From positions 76,316,501-76,380,500 of the forward strand of contig NC_083869.1 of assembly GCF_032452875.1 (NCBI RefSeq): 64,000 bases of DNA. Direction: 5' to 3'. A program made the position numbers and the translations under genes. Shown in pieces: positions 21,511 through 33,222 of the stretch; the stretch's first letter is position 1; each line of letters begins with the position of its first letter. Origin of the DNA: Bos javanicus (Eukaryota > Chordata > Mammalia > Artiodactyla > Bovidae). The notes beneath the pieces are model-generated. The model was not told the DNA's origin. It searched no databases and worked only from the letters and a program-made list of their open reading frames with translations.

Positions 21511-21648
21511 ATATATTAAAATCACACAAAGGATTTTTAGTTTTCCTATTTTTAGGAATGAAAATCCTGTTATACCCTGTTCTCTGTTTCTCCCCAACCA
21601 GTAGACAAGGCACCAACCTACTTTTTTTATGCCCACACAGTCCTCCAT
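20844..21648 (-). pseudogene. BovB RT fragment (fingers to motif B)
   Basis: Two overlapping frames cover the N-terminal RT. The outer one (21076-21648) has 'ALRSITMNKASGSDGIPVEL', 'FIPIPKKGNGKECSNYHRIA' and 'ELPDVQAGFRKGRRSKDQIA'. The inner one (20844-21203) has motif A 'CFIDYAKAFDCVDHNKLW', with the catalytic Asp, and motif B 'KGVRQGCILSLYIFNLYAEY'. A frameshift separates them and a second one destroys YADD, so this is a dead reverse transcriptase. The 5' ends of the outer frame extend past the element into host DNA. Confidence 0.85.
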
Positions 21649-23215
21649 GGTACAGAGGTAATTTTAGTGATACAGTCTTTTTAGCCATAAACAACTTTTA
21701 TACATTCACTGTTTCTATTTAGGTCCAAACACACAGTGCTGCAATAAGCACCTTTGTAGTTATACCCATCCATGCTGCCTCTTTGATTTCTATGGTTTAC
21801 CTTTCCTGGAGTGAGCTGTCTATGATAAGTATGTTTATGTTTGATGGAAATGGATAGTGATAAATTGATTTCCTAAGAAACTGAAATGATACACCTTTTC
21901 TCCAGCAGTGTTTGAAGACCCACACTTCTTCCTGCCTGCTCACCAATCAACACAGCTTCTCAAGGCTCTGTTTTTTTTTTTTTTTTTTCAATCTAATAGG
22001 TCTAAATTGTTGTCCCATTCTTACCATAATTTGCATTCCCCTGACTAGCAGGGAGGTTGAAGAGTCAACTGGAAAAGTGTGACATCAGATAACTGCAGGG
22101 CAAAGTTACATTAATTACATGAATGCAAAGAACATTCTAGGCTAGCTTTCCCTGAACCAAAAAATAAAGAGTTATATAGATTTAGATATTTTGCTCAGCA
22201 TCATTCAGAGAAACAAGGCTTACTCACAATCAAATTGTTCTTTGAGTGTGTCTCGGTATTTGTGGGTATTTGTGTGTTGAGGATGTGTGCCCTCTAAACA
22301 GAAATTTGGAAATGTGTCCACTGGTGGAGAATACATTTCTGATGCCACATTAAGTATTTTCAGTTTTTAGGAATGTGCCATGATGGGATATGAGATCAAT
22401 TGCAAAGTGAGTGGTTGCTGGTTTTAGTGTAAGGGAAAATGAAATGTTCTGGGAAGGGAGAGTGAAGTCGACGTATTTCGGGACCCAGATGAGCTGTCAG
22501 TCTGAAGCTCCTGTAGGGTCTTTAAAGCAGCAGCAGCAACATAGCTCCACAGAGGATGGGCTGGATAAACTAGGTTTATACTGTAGTGAGAGGATGGAGG
22601 GGAAATTTGGTGTTAGAAATAAAGGAAAAGATTTTATATATTTGCCTTGCAATTTCATTATCAAACAAAATAGAAAAGAATACTCATTTCACTTTGAATT
22701 TTTTTTGAAAAGATTGTATTCATTACAAAAGAACTCGTGTTCATGAGAGAGCATTTGAAAAATAATTTTTAATAGACATCTAGCAGTGGTGGTCTGGAGA
22801 TTATACTTTTCAAACAAGTTTGATTGGAAGTTAGTGAACATGTCTCCCAGATTCTAATATTGGGCTGATTGTCAGTCTCAGTTTTCAGTATGACTTTTGA
22901 AGTATTCTGGATCTTTTAAAATCCAGAAGTTGGGGCAGAAGCATTTGCAATCTCCTGAGTCTGAGGCTCTAAATGTAAACCTAAAATTCTTATATTGTTT
23001 TTATATGCTATTTTCCTATTGATTTATTTCTCAAAAGAAATCTGTAATGACAACAAACTATTCTTATATAATAAATGGAAACAGAATTTTCCAGAGCTAG
23101 CCACATACACATATACAGGTTAATTATTACCTTTATTTTTAGCTCTGTCTGAAGCCAGGAAAGTAATTTACTAGGTAGTATTGGTCCATTTTAAGTTTGA
23201 GAGATTCCCATCTAT
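21518..23215. other. Unassigned 1.7-kb stretch
   Basis: One of the longest stretches without a recognised element. It holds an 18-base T-run (21971-21988) and a 111-codon frame (22411-22746, plus) without recognisable motifs. I saw no exon or RNA signal. Confidence 0.4.
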
Positions 23216-23219
23216 AGTT

Positions 23220-23343
23220 ACTCATTTGTTTAGTCCTTCAGTTGTGTCTGATTCTTTGCAACCCCATGGACTATAGCTCCTCTGTCCCCAGGTTCTCCCC
23301 AGGCAAGAATACTGGAGTGGGTTGCCCTTTCCTCCTCTAACCA
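23220..23343 (-). mobile_element. Bov-tA/BovA fragment, antisense
   Basis: Only the BovB-derived unit is present (cagttgtgtctgattctttg ... ggagtgggttgccctttcct); the tRNA head is missing. Confidence 0.85.
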
Positions 23344-23514
23344 TCTGTAGTTACTCAGGTAAACCTAATTTCAATACAGACAAATGCGAAGTAGGACAAG
23401 CAGGTGATGTACCGGGGTAAAGAAGTAATTAAATGTTTCAATAACCTGTGTTAACACAAAGTTAATCATCATAATAGTAATAAAACTAAAAATTGAGACT
23501 ACAAGTATCCCACA

Positions 23515-23690
23515 CCTCTAGGTCGTCAGAGAGCCCCAGGCTGGGCTCCCTCTGTTCTTTAGTAACTTCCCACTAGCTATCTCTTTTACACATGATGGTA
23601 TATATATGTCAATACTTTCTCAATTTGTCCCACCCTCACATCTTCCCACTGTGGCCACAAGTCTGTTCTCTACTAGGTTCATCAATACCA
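23515..23690 (-). mobile_element. L1 3'UTR fragment, antisense
   Basis: 'aggtcgtcagagagccccag', 'cccactagctatctctttta' and 'tgtcaatactttctcaattt' match the complement of the artiodactyl L1 3'UTR. Confidence 0.8.
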
Positions 23691-23767
23691 GTAAATGATT
23701 ACTTAGTAGAACTGCTTTGACATTGGTTGAGAACTCTCAGCTGAAAAGCTGACAGACATGGAATTTT

Positions 23768-24825
23768 ATTTTTTTTAATTGGACTATGATTGATTTACAG
23801 TGTTGTGTTAGTTTCTGGTGTACATCAAAGTTCTTTGGTTATATATACACATATAAATATATTCTTTTTAATGTTCTTTTCCATTATGGCTTATTACAGG
23901 GTATTGGATATAGTTCTCTGTGCTTTATGGTAGACTTTGTTGTTTATCTATTTTATATACAGTAATTTGTCTCCTGATCCCAAACTCCTAACCAATTTGT
24001 CTCCCACTCCCTTTCCACTTTGGTAGCAATCAGTTTGCTGTGTCTGTGAGTGTTTCTATTTTGCAAATAAGTGCACTTGTGTCATATTTTAGATTACACA
24101 TATAATGATATCATATGATATTTGTCTTTCTCTGTCTGACTTCACTTAGTATGACAGTCTCTAGATCCATCCATGTTGCTATAAATGGCTCTATTTTATT
24201 CTTTGTTATAGCTGAGTAATATTCTATTGCATATACATACCACTTCTTTATTCATTCCTCTGTCGATGGACATTTAGGTTGCTTCCATATCTTAGCTATT
24301 GTAAATAGTGCTGCAATGAATACTGGGGGGCATCTAACTTTTCAAAATATGATTTTCTCTGGCTGTGGGATGTGTGGATTTTCCCCAGAGTGGGATTGTT
24401 TGATCATACTGCAGTTCTATTTTCTGTTTTTTGAGGAACCTCCATACCTTAGTGGCTGCACAAATTTACATTTTCACCAACAGTATAGGAGGGGACTTTT
24501 TTCTCAACACCTTCGTCATTTATTATTTGAAGATGTTTTAATGATGACTGTTGTGATGTGATACCACATTGTAGTTTTGACTTGAGTTTCTCTAATAATT
24601 AATGATATATAGCATATTTTCCTATGTCTGTTGCCCATCTGTATGTCTTCTTCGGAGAAATGTTTATTTAGGTCTTATGCCATTTATTGATTGGGTTGTT
24701 TGTGCTTTTTTTGTATTTGAGTTGAATGAGCTCTTTGTATACTTTGGAAAATAAGCCCTTGTTTGTTGTATCATTTACAAATATTTTCTCTCAGTCTGAA
24801 TGATGTGCTATTTTATTAACTGCTT
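23768..24825 (-). mobile_element. L1 3' 1.06 kb, antisense
   Basis: Starts with the complement of the tail (ttttttttaattggactatg), goes through the 3'UTR (cattatggcttattacaggg) and continues into the complement of the ORF2 C-terminal region ('gctgagtaatattctattgc', 'gtaaatagtgctgcaatgaa', 'gatgttttaatgatgactg'). Longest uninterrupted L1 segment in the window; many stops, not coding. Confidence 0.9.
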
Positions 24826-24999
24826 TGCAGCAACCTCTCTGTGTAGTTGGAATTTTCCATGTAATACAAGTCCATGGAGGAGGTGATCAGACAATAAAAG
24901 CATTACTTCCTCCTGAATCACTAAACCTTGCCTGGTAGAACTTTAGTCCCTTTCATCTTTATGCTGCCTCTCTACAACCCCAGTCACTCAAAATTATTC

Positions 25000-25215
25000 T
25001 TCAGTAAACATTAACTGAGCATCTAATATGTGACTAACAGTGCATGGATGCTACAAGATATAAATATGAAAATGAATGTGACTATGTTTCTTCCGTGGCA
25101 GAGACCATGATTCTATAAACAAGTGGTTCCATAAGCCTGTGTGTTATTATAGATGCACAAAGCATGAAGGAGAGTCACTGTATCTGCCTAGATAAATCAT
25201 GAACACCTTCCTAGG
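25000..25215 (-). mobile_element. L2 fragment, antisense
   Basis: 'cattaactgagcatctaata', 'acagtgcatggatgctacaa' and the following purine-rich text resemble the complement of the L2 3' end. Weak match. Confidence 0.4.
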
Positions 25216-25219
25216 GGTG

Positions 25220-26050
25220 GCACTTGGTGTGGGCACTGAAGTTCTCATTAAAGTCAGGAATTTACAAAACAGGCATCTCAGTTCCATATTTCTTAGCACC
25301 TCTAGCTCCATGACTTTAACCTAAGGCTATAAAGAAGTCCCAGAACAGAACTACATAGACTCAGGACAGTACCTAACCTTATCAATCTTATAAGCAATTG
25401 TGAATAAGGTCTTTCCACAAGTGTAAGAGTCCTTGGTGTCCTGTGAACCATGCCATTCAGCAACACATCTCCTACATCAATTAAGCTGTCCAAGGGAATC
25501 AGGAAGATCAAAGGAACGGGAGGCAGAAGTTCTACCCACAGAAGAACGTGGCCCCTGTGGGACTAGACTCTGTGAAAAAGATGCTCCCAGCCCTTGGTGG
25601 AGCCTGGAGCATCTCCACCAAGAGATATTGTAGAATGTTGTGTGTAGAAATAACACAATATTCACTACACCTTTAGGTCACAAGCAAAGGACAAGCTAAA
25701 TCGGGTACTCCAACCCCTGCCTTGCCATTGAGATTTAACTGGACAAAATTTGTAAAGGCAGTGACGATAGTTTAGACAGACAAGCATTACCTCATCCTTT
25801 CACTGGCTCCTTTGAAATTCTGCCTTCTATTGCTCAAACTGAGCATCAAAATAAAGGGGAAATTTTGTATGGGTGTTTAGAGAGACAGAGAAAAGAGAGA
25901 CTTGAGGTAAGTTATAGGAGCAGAGAGGGAAGGAAAAAACATCTGTGTTAGGATCTGGAAGTCTGTTTCGGGAAATGTAGAGTCTGGAAAGAAAAAAAAA
26001 AGAGCTGTACATGGATATATTCATTGACATTCATTAACCTGTTGGCCTTT
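25220..26050. other. Unassigned sequence
   Basis: No element or coding signal recognised; frames are under 70 codons. Confidence 0.4.
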
Positions 26051-26054
26051 TATT

Positions 26055-26790
26055 TTTTTTAATTGCTCATCTAATATGTATTAAGCATTAAGATGGATAT
26101 TGAGAATGCAGGGTGAGCAAAACCAGCCAGTCCTGATTCCATGTAGCTCTTAGTTTCCTGAGAAACATGTAGTTCATTATAAGTTCTTGTATTCTGGAAG
26201 CAATTCTGCTTTACTCTGTAGAACTGAGCTCACTTCCTGGGTAGACTGGGAGTCCAGAGACAGAGTGAATGGGAGACTGTATGGGTGTCAGTCATGGGAG
26301 ACAGGGCCCTAGAAATTGAATTTCTAGGCTTGGTGTATATGTCAGTTCCAAATGGAGCCTCCCATAGGAAGAGGTGAAGCAAAGTCAGAGAAAATGAAAC
26401 TGGAATAAAGGGGGCAAAAGGAGTGAGCATATCTGTGATAGATGGAAGATGGGACCCGGAGCACATTCTTGACAGCTCATTGGATCTCTGAGGTTTGGTG
26501 GTCTGGGTAAAAGAGGAGCCAGTTTAGATATACATTAACTACCAGGGATTGGAGAGTGCATGAGTTAATTGCTTTAAGGAATCTATGATCTGATAAGTGG
26601 GACAGTCCTATAAACTGACAACCTTAAAAGAATGTGTTGCATGTGATAAATGAGAGAGCCTACAAGGTTGGTCATGAAGCAGTTAGAAGGGCAGGAAAGA
26701 GGACTTCCTGGAGGAGACTTCAATGGAGAGAAATGTGAACTGAGCTTTTCCCAATGGAAAGGTGCCATTTCATAAAAACTAGTTTCAATG
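26055..26790 (-). mobile_element. Scattered L2 remnants, antisense
   Basis: Two patches resemble the L2 complement: about 26055-26185 (aagcattaagatggatattg, gagcaaaaccagccagtcct) and about 26640-26790 (gaggacttcctggaggagac). The part between is unassigned. Confidence 0.35.
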
Positions 26791-27036
26791 AAATTCAAGG
26801 TGCTTGTAGTTCTATGACTTTGAAGGTTCCTAAAGAGATCCTAGAGAAATCCTTCGAGTTGGGGAAAACATAAGCTTGCAGTGTATGAAATACACTTTCA
26901 TTACAGGTCTAAGTAGGATAGTTGGGAAATGAATGAAAATAGTAACAAAACCTTTCATTCAGTAACAGGGTTTCCAGGAGCAGGTGTTAAGAAATTGAAC
27001 CAGTACCATGATTACCAATATGGAATGGAAGAAGGA
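26791..27036. other. Unassigned sequence
   Basis: Nothing recognised. Confidence 0.35.
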
Positions 27037-27071
27037 AGATTCTTCACCATCTGAGGCACCAGGGGAACCCA
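27037..27071 (-). mobile_element. Bov-tA head fragment, antisense
   Basis: Only the complement of the tRNA-like head survives (gattcttcaccatctgaggc ... caggggaaccc). Confidence 0.7.
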
Positions 27072-27100
27072 CAGTAATATACACATTCTGCCAATACATA

Positions 27101-27296
27101 TCCCTGATGGCTCAGATGGTGAAGAATCTCCCTTCAATGTAGGAGAATTGGGATCAATCCCTGGGTAGGGAAGCTCCCCTGGAGAAGGAAATGGCTACCT
27201 ATTCCAGTATTCTTACCTGGAAAATTCCATGGATAGAGGAGGCTGGCGGGTTTTAGTCCATGGGGTCTCAAAGAGTGAGATGACTGAGTGACTAAC
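27101..27296 (+). mobile_element. Bov-tA SINE
   Basis: Diverged head (tccctgatggctcagatggt), B-box 'gggatcaatccctgggt' and end 'aaagagtgagatgactgagt'. It lies against an L1 3' end on its right. Confidence 0.85.
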
Positions 27297-27385
27297 ACAC
27301 ATATATAACTGAATCACTTTGCTGTACACCAGAAACTAACATTACCTTATAAATAAACTACACTTCAATAATAAGAAGAAAGGTG
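27297..27385 (+). mobile_element. L1 3' terminus
   Basis: 'ctgaatcactttgctgtaca', 'ccagaaactaacattacctt' and 'aaactacacttcaataataa' are the last bases of an artiodactyl L1. Confidence 0.75.
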
Positions 27386-27934
27386 ATTTCTCCTGCCTGG
27401 GCCTCATATCTCCATAAAGAAAATTAGATGAGACCATTTCTAATCTTCATGCCCACTTGAATATTCTATATTCTAAAATTTTCACATACAGAAAATAGGG
27501 AGACAGGTTCAAAACTAAGAATCTGGCTGCCTTAACTCAAATTTATTTAGAGAAGTAGAAGTAGTAAACCTCCCCTAGCGGGTGAATAGTCCTGGCTGGG
27601 CCTCTTGCCCCACCGCACTCCCTGTGGGTGGGACAGCTTAGGGTTTTGTACAGGAGAAAGACCATCAGCTACACCAGCCAGAGCCTTAAGATCCGCCAGT
27701 ATTTATAACAGGCAATATTTATAATAAGCAAGTATTTACAACAAGAATATGAGAGAAAAGGTTGAAGAGCCAAAGGAAGAAACTCTATCTCTAGATCAGG
27801 TAAGAATAGACATTTTCATGGAAAAAGTACTGTTGAAACTGTGTTCTGAAGATGGGCATGACTTGGTCCTTTGGATATGGTAGATGTGGAGGACCTTCCC
27901 AATGGGTCATGGGACAGGTCAGATATGGAGTGGG
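27386..27934. other. Unassigned sequence, part GC-richer
   Basis: About 27565-27700 is clearly GC-richer than its surroundings (gcctcttgccccaccgcact). It could be part of an unrecognised LTR or a small unique segment; no reading frame or TSD supports either. Confidence 0.35.
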
Positions 27935-27947
27935 TAGGGGTTCCATG
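27935..27947. repeat. TSD, left copy (taggggttccatg)
   Basis: A perfect 13-bp copy recurs at 28081-28093, just after the AGC tail of the SINE. Confidence 0.95.
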
Positions 27948-28080
27948 GAGATGGAAATGGAAGCCCACTCCTGTGTTCTTGCCTGAAGAATCCCAGGGAC
28001 GGGGGAGTCTGGTGGGCTGCTGTCTATGGGGTCGCATAGAGTCAGACACGACTGAAGCGGCTTAGCAGCAGCAGCAGCAA
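27948..28080 (+). mobile_element. BOV-A2 monomer with (AGC)n tail, 13-bp TSD
   Basis: A single BovB-derived A unit (cactcctgtgttcttgcctg ... gtcagacacgactgaagcgg) ending in agcagcagcagcaa. The perfect 13-bp TSD shows it inserted as a 5'-truncated, one-unit form and is not a later deletion product. Confidence 0.95.
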
Positions 28081-28093
28081 TAGGGGTTCCATG

Positions 28094-28424
28094 AATGAAT
28101 ATGATGCTATTCACAAAAAAGCTGATGATCCTATCTGTCTAGGACTTGGGATGCATGTGGAGGGACAGAATTAGATGGGGCTACAAAGTAAAGGAAGATG
28201 ACTAGCATCGTGAATGCTTTATATTTATTCAATTTCAAACATGCCACAACTTTGAGAGATAAAATCCACATGCATTTTATGGTGAAGATAATTTTTGGAG
28301 TGTTGAAAATCATGCCCAAAGGGGCTCAGCTAGAATATGGTAGAACTCCAAGTCTAACCTGAATGATAAGAAGCATTCTTGCACTTTCTTCAATAATAAG
28401 TCATGATAGATCTTTGACAATTTT
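28094..28424. other. Unassigned sequence
   Basis: Nothing recognised. Confidence 0.35.
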
Positions 28425-28545
28425 TAAATAGGAGTGTCATGTTACTAAAGTTATAGGTGAAGATAAATCCTGTAGAAGTTCATTGACCAGGTTGGAGAAG
28501 AGAAAGAGAAGAAGAGAGAAACCAGTGAGAAGAATGATACAGTCA
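28425..28545 (-). mobile_element. L2 fragment, antisense
   Basis: 'taggagtgtcatgttactaa ... gaccaggttggagaag' follows the L2 complement. Weak. Confidence 0.4.
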
Positions 28546-29124
28546 TACAAGGATAAGGCAACCTGGGCTCGAAATACCTTATTACTAGCATAAATGCTGA
28601 AGAAGCTGAACGGTTCTATGAAGACCTACAAGGCCCTCTAGCACTAACACCCAGAAAAGATGTCCTTTTCATTATAGGGGACAGGAATGCAAAAGTAGGA
28701 AGTCAGGAAACACCTGGAGTAACAGGCGAATTTGGCCGTGGAGTACAAAATGAAGCTGGGCAAAGGCTAATAGAATTTGCCAAGAGAACGTGTTGGTCAT
28801 AGCACACACTCCCTTCCAACAACACAAGAGAAAACTCTACACATGGACATCACCAGGTGGTCAATACTGAAATCAGACTGATTATATTCTTTGCAGCCAA
28901 AGATGGAAAAATTCTATACAGTCAGCAAAATCAAGACCGGGAGGTGACTGTGTCTCTAATCATTAACTCCATACTGCCAAATTCAGACTTTAATTTAAGA
29001 AAGTAGGGAAAACCACTAGACCATTAAGGTATGACCTAAATCAAATCCTTATGATTATACAGTGGAAGTGACAAATAGATTCAAGGGGTTAGATCTGATA
29101 GACAGAGTGCCTGAAGAACTATGA

Positions 29125-29601
29125 ATGGAGGTTCATGACACTGTACAGGAGGCATGGATCAAGACAATCCCCAAGAAAAAGAAATACAAAAAGGCAAAAT
29201 GGTTGTCTGAGGAGGCCATACAAATAGTTGTGAAAAGAGAACTGAAAGGCAAAGGAGAAAAGGAAAGATATACCCATTTGAATGCAGAGCTCCAAAGAAT
29301 AGCAAGAAGACATAAGAAAGACTTCCTCAGTGATCATTGCAAAGAAATAAAGGAAAACAAAAGAATGGGAAAGACTAGAGATAGCTTCAAGAAAATTAGA
29401 GATACCAAGGGAAATTTTCATGCAAAGATAGGCACAATAAAGGACAGAAACGGTATGAACTTAACAGAAGCAGAAATATTAAGAAGAGGTGACAGGAATA
29501 CACAGAAGAACTATACAAAAAAAGATCTTCATGACCCAGATAATCACTATGGTGTGATCACTCACCTAGAGCCAGACATCCTGGAATCTGAAGTCAAGTG
29601 A
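29125..29601 (+). pseudogene. BovB ORF2 linker between endonuclease and RT (158 codons)
   Basis: A lysine-rich frame with 'KKKYKKAKWLSEEAIQIVVK', 'LSDHCKEIKENKRMGKTRD' and 'DIVDDPDN'-like text (LHDPDNHYGVITHLEPDILE). It corresponds to the basic, helical region between the endonuclease and RT of BovB. Stops separate it from both neighbours. Confidence 0.8.
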
Positions 29602-29685
29602 GCCTTAGGAAGCATCACTACAAACAAAGCTAGTGGAGGTGATGGAATTCCAGTTGAACTATTTCAAATCCTAAAAGATGACACT

Positions 29686-30258
29686 GTGAAAGTGTCATAC
29701 TCAATATGCCAGCAAATATGGAAAACTCAGCAGTGGCCACAGAACAGGAAAAGGTCAGTTTTCATTCCAATTCCAAAGAAAGGTAATGCCAAAGAATGCT
29801 CAAACTACCACACAATTGTACTCATCTCACATGCTAGCAAAAAAAAAAAAAAAAAAAAGCTCAAAATTCTCCAAGCCAAGCTTGAACAGTACATGAACCG
29901 TGAACTTCCAGATGTTCATGCTGGATTTAGAAAAGGCAGAGAAACCAGAGATCAAATTGCCAACATCGGCTGAATCATCAAAAAAGCAAGAAAGTTCCAG
30001 AAAAACATCTATTTCTGCTTTACTGACTATGCCAAAATATTTAACTGCATGGATCACAACAAACTGTGGAGAATTCTTACAGAGATAGGAATACCAGACC
30101 ACCTGACCTGTCTCTTGAGAAATCTGTATGCAGGTCAGGAAGCAACAGTTAGAACTGGACATGGAACAACAGACTGTTTCCAAACAGGGAAAGGAGTATG
30201 TCAAAGTTGTATATTGTCACCCTGCTTATTTAACTTATATGCAGAGTACATCATGTGA
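29686..30258 (+). pseudogene. BovB RT fragments
   Basis: Pieces of RT in shifted frames: 29686-29973 has 'FIPIPKKGNAKECSNYHTIV' and 'LPDVHAGFRKGRETRDQIAN' around the A20 run; 30049-30258 has 'LYAGQEATVRTGHGTTDCF' and 'QSCILSPCLFNLYAEYIM' (motif B). The catalytic Asp of motif A is in yet another frame. The gene is broken at several places. Confidence 0.8.
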
Positions 30259-31101
30259 AATGCCAGTCTGGATGAAGCACAAGCTGGAAACAAGATTGCC
30301 AGGAGAAATATCAATAATCTCAGATATGCAGATAACACCACCCTTATGGCAGAAAGCAAAGAAAAATGAAAGAGCCTCTTGATGAAAGTGAAAGATGAGA
30401 GTGAAAAAGTTGGGTTAAAACTCAACATTCGGAAAACTAAGATCATGGCATCATTGCCTCATCACTTCATGGCAATTATATGGGTAATCAATGGCAACAA
30501 TGACAGACTATTTTGGGGGGCTCTAAACTCACTGCAGATGGTGAGTGCAGTGATGAAATTATAAGATGCTTGCTCCTGGAAGAGAAGTTATGACCAACTT
30601 AGACAGCATATTAAAAAGCAGAGACAATACTTTGGCAACAAAGGTCCATCTAATCAAGGCTATGGTTTTTCCAGTGGTCATGTATGGATGGATGTGAGAG
30701 TTGGACTATAAAGAAAGCTGAGAACTGAAGAATTGAAGTTTTTTAACTGTGGTATTGGAAAGACTCTTGAGAGTCCCTTGGACTGCAAGGAGATCCAACC
30801 AGTCCATCCTAAAGGAAAACAGTTCTGAATATTCATTGGAAGGACTGATGCTGAAGCCCAAACTCCAATTCTTTGGCCACCTGATGGGAAGAACTGACTC
30901 ATTTGAAAAGACCCTGATGCTGGGAAGGATTGAAGGAGGGAGGAGAAGGGGATGACAGAGGATGAGATGGTTGGATGGCATCACCAACTCAATGGACATG
31001 AGTTTGAGTAAACTCTGGGAGTTTGTGATGTACAGGGATGCCTGGTGTGCTGCAGTCCATGGGGTCGCAGACTCGGACACAGCTGAGCGACTGAACTGAA
31101 C

Positions 31102-31649
31102 CAGTATAAAAGGAAAGTAGAAACATTATAGATTCACAAAAGGGTTTGAATAGAAGACAATGAAGTTCTTTGACTTTATGTCATGGAAGGTTTTGTTATA
31201 GTTCCAACGATTTGAAAGCATTTGTTTTCTAAAATATGTTAACTATGTTGGAATATGTATTTTCATCCTCTCCGTTGTGGGATGGGCAGGCAGACTTCTA
31301 AGAAACAGTTTCCTCTCAGTCCTGTTTTCCTCTATTAATGTGACCCAAATAAAAACTCAGTGGAAACCAGGACAACATCATAGCAAGCTCATTATCAGCT
31401 GTGTGGAGGTGGGGATCTGCTGTCATTACCATGGGAAGGATAGATGCTAAAATTCTGTCTTTTCTAAAGAGGAATTATACAGCAAATGTGAACAAGGGTT
31501 TAAAGTTGAACAGACTTGGATATCAGCACTTATGCAAATGTCAGCTTTCATAAGTAAAATAATAATAATGTACTGGATGCATGAGTAGTACAGATAGAAC
31601 TCTTTTCATATTTACATTTACATGGTAGTCATTCTTTTTCTTGTTTTAA
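31102..31649. other. Unassigned sequence
   Basis: No element or exon recognised. Confidence 0.4.
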
Positions 31650-32140
31650 AGTTTTATTGGAGTATAATTGATTTACAATGTAGAGTTTGTTTCAGGTGTA
31701 TAGCAAAGTCAATTATACATATACTTGTATCCACTTTTTTTTTCTATTCTTTTCCCTTAAAAGCCATTACAGAGTACTGAGTATAGTGCCCTGTGCTATA
31801 TAGGAGATTCTCATTGGTTATCTATTTAAAATATTGTAATGTGTATGTCAATCTTAATCCCCCAATTTATCCCTCCCCCCTTAACCTCTGTTAACCAGAA
31901 GATTGTTTTCTACATCTATGACTCTTTTTGTTTTGTAAATAAGTTCATTTGTATTATTTCTTTTTAGATTCCACGTGTAAGAGATGTCATACAATATTTC
32001 CCCTTCTCTGTCTGACTTACTTCAATCACTATGACGATCTCCATGTCCATCCACTTGCTGCAAATCACATTACCTCTTACAGCTGAGTGACATTCTGCTG
32101 TGTACATGTACCACATCTTCATTCATGGTGTTTTTCATAT
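31650..32140 (-). mobile_element. L1 3' end, antisense
   Basis: 'attggagtataattgattta', 'tagtgccctgtgctatatag', 'ttttgtaaataagttcattt' and 'gctgagtgacattctgctgt' give the complement of an old artiodactyl L1 3' end. Confidence 0.85.
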
Positions 32141-32879
32141 CCACTTTCTCACTGACTCGTCACAACTAATTAGAAAAGAACAGAGGGAAAATGAGGACCA
32201 AAGAGTCAAAATGACTTTGCCAAGGCTAAGCTAACCCTCTTTATGCTTTGGTATGGCACCCATTCCTTACTACATTCAGTAAAATCATCCTTTCTCCTTC
32301 TATTTCTAGCCTTTTTTCCCTCCCACTCACATGTTCCAATGAGCTTGAAGTACTTGCTAAAATTGAGATAACAATAAGAAAAATACCAACTTGTTTTATC
32401 TTGTAGAATTCTGAAAGCTACTGAACATAGGTTTCAAACATGAGAATCTAAGTATTGTGTTAAATCAACAGTTTGTCCCATCCTTGAGTTGATACTCTAA
32501 AGGGTAAAACTAATATTTTCCTATCATGTAATATCTTAACATGGTGAATGATTTACTTTTTTAAATTAACTGGTGTATTCAAGTGTATCCCAATAGTATC
32601 CCTAGAATAATCATCACTTGCTTACTTAAATTCCCAGGTGTTTTCCTGGGTGGGGGAAAACCATGGTATTGCAGCAAGCCAAAAAGGGAAATACTTGAAA
32701 TTCCAACACCACGTGAGTAATTGTCACTAATACCATAGAGTGAGTGTTGAAGTTCTGAGTCATTAGCAGGATTGTGAGTTGTGATTGTTATGGTTTGCTT
32801 TGATTTCTTATCCCTTTTAACCATAGACAGATGTTTAATCTAAATGGAGGTAAATTGGAATCATGTTTCTAGATTCCAT
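32141..32879. other. Unassigned sequence
   Basis: No element recognised. An 81-codon minus frame (32579-32824) has no supporting feature. Confidence 0.4.
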
Positions 32880-33222
32880 AAGTATGCATTAATGTTTGCA
32901 GGGCAGGAATAGAGATGTAGAGAATGGACGTGTGGACACAGGAGTAGTGAGTGGGATAAATTGAGAGGGTAGCATTAGCATATATGCACTACCATGTGTA
33001 AAGTAGACAGCTACTGGGAATCTGCTGTATAGCACAGGTAGCTCAGCTGGGTGCTCTGTGATGACCTAGTTAGATGGGATGGGGCGCAGGTGGGAGAGAC
33101 GTCAAGAAGGAGGGGATATATGTGTACATATAGCCGATTCACATTGCTGTACAGCAGAAACTAACACCATATTGCAAAGTAATTATACTCCAATTTAAAA
33201 AATACATTAAAAAATAAAAATA
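32880..33222 (+). mobile_element. L1 3'UTR, sense
   Basis: 'tgcagggcaggaatagagat', 'accatgtgtaaagtagacag', 'ctgctgtatagcacaggtag' and 'gcaaagtaattatactccaa' in the expected order, with an A-rich end. Confidence 0.9.

Larger units (their letters stand above)
28584..31101 (+). mobile_element. BovB LINE, 2.5 kb, endonuclease to 3' end
   Basis: Runs from the endonuclease domain (aaaagatgtccttttcatta, acatggacatcaccaggtgg) through the linker and RT to the 3' end (cagctgagcgactgaactga). It keeps the domain order but has many stops and frameshifts. A run of 20 A (29839-29858) replaces coding sequence in the RT fingers. The active-site codons at 30325-30336 read tatgcagataac, YADN instead of YADD, losing a catalytic aspartate. 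Not functional. Confidence 0.95.
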
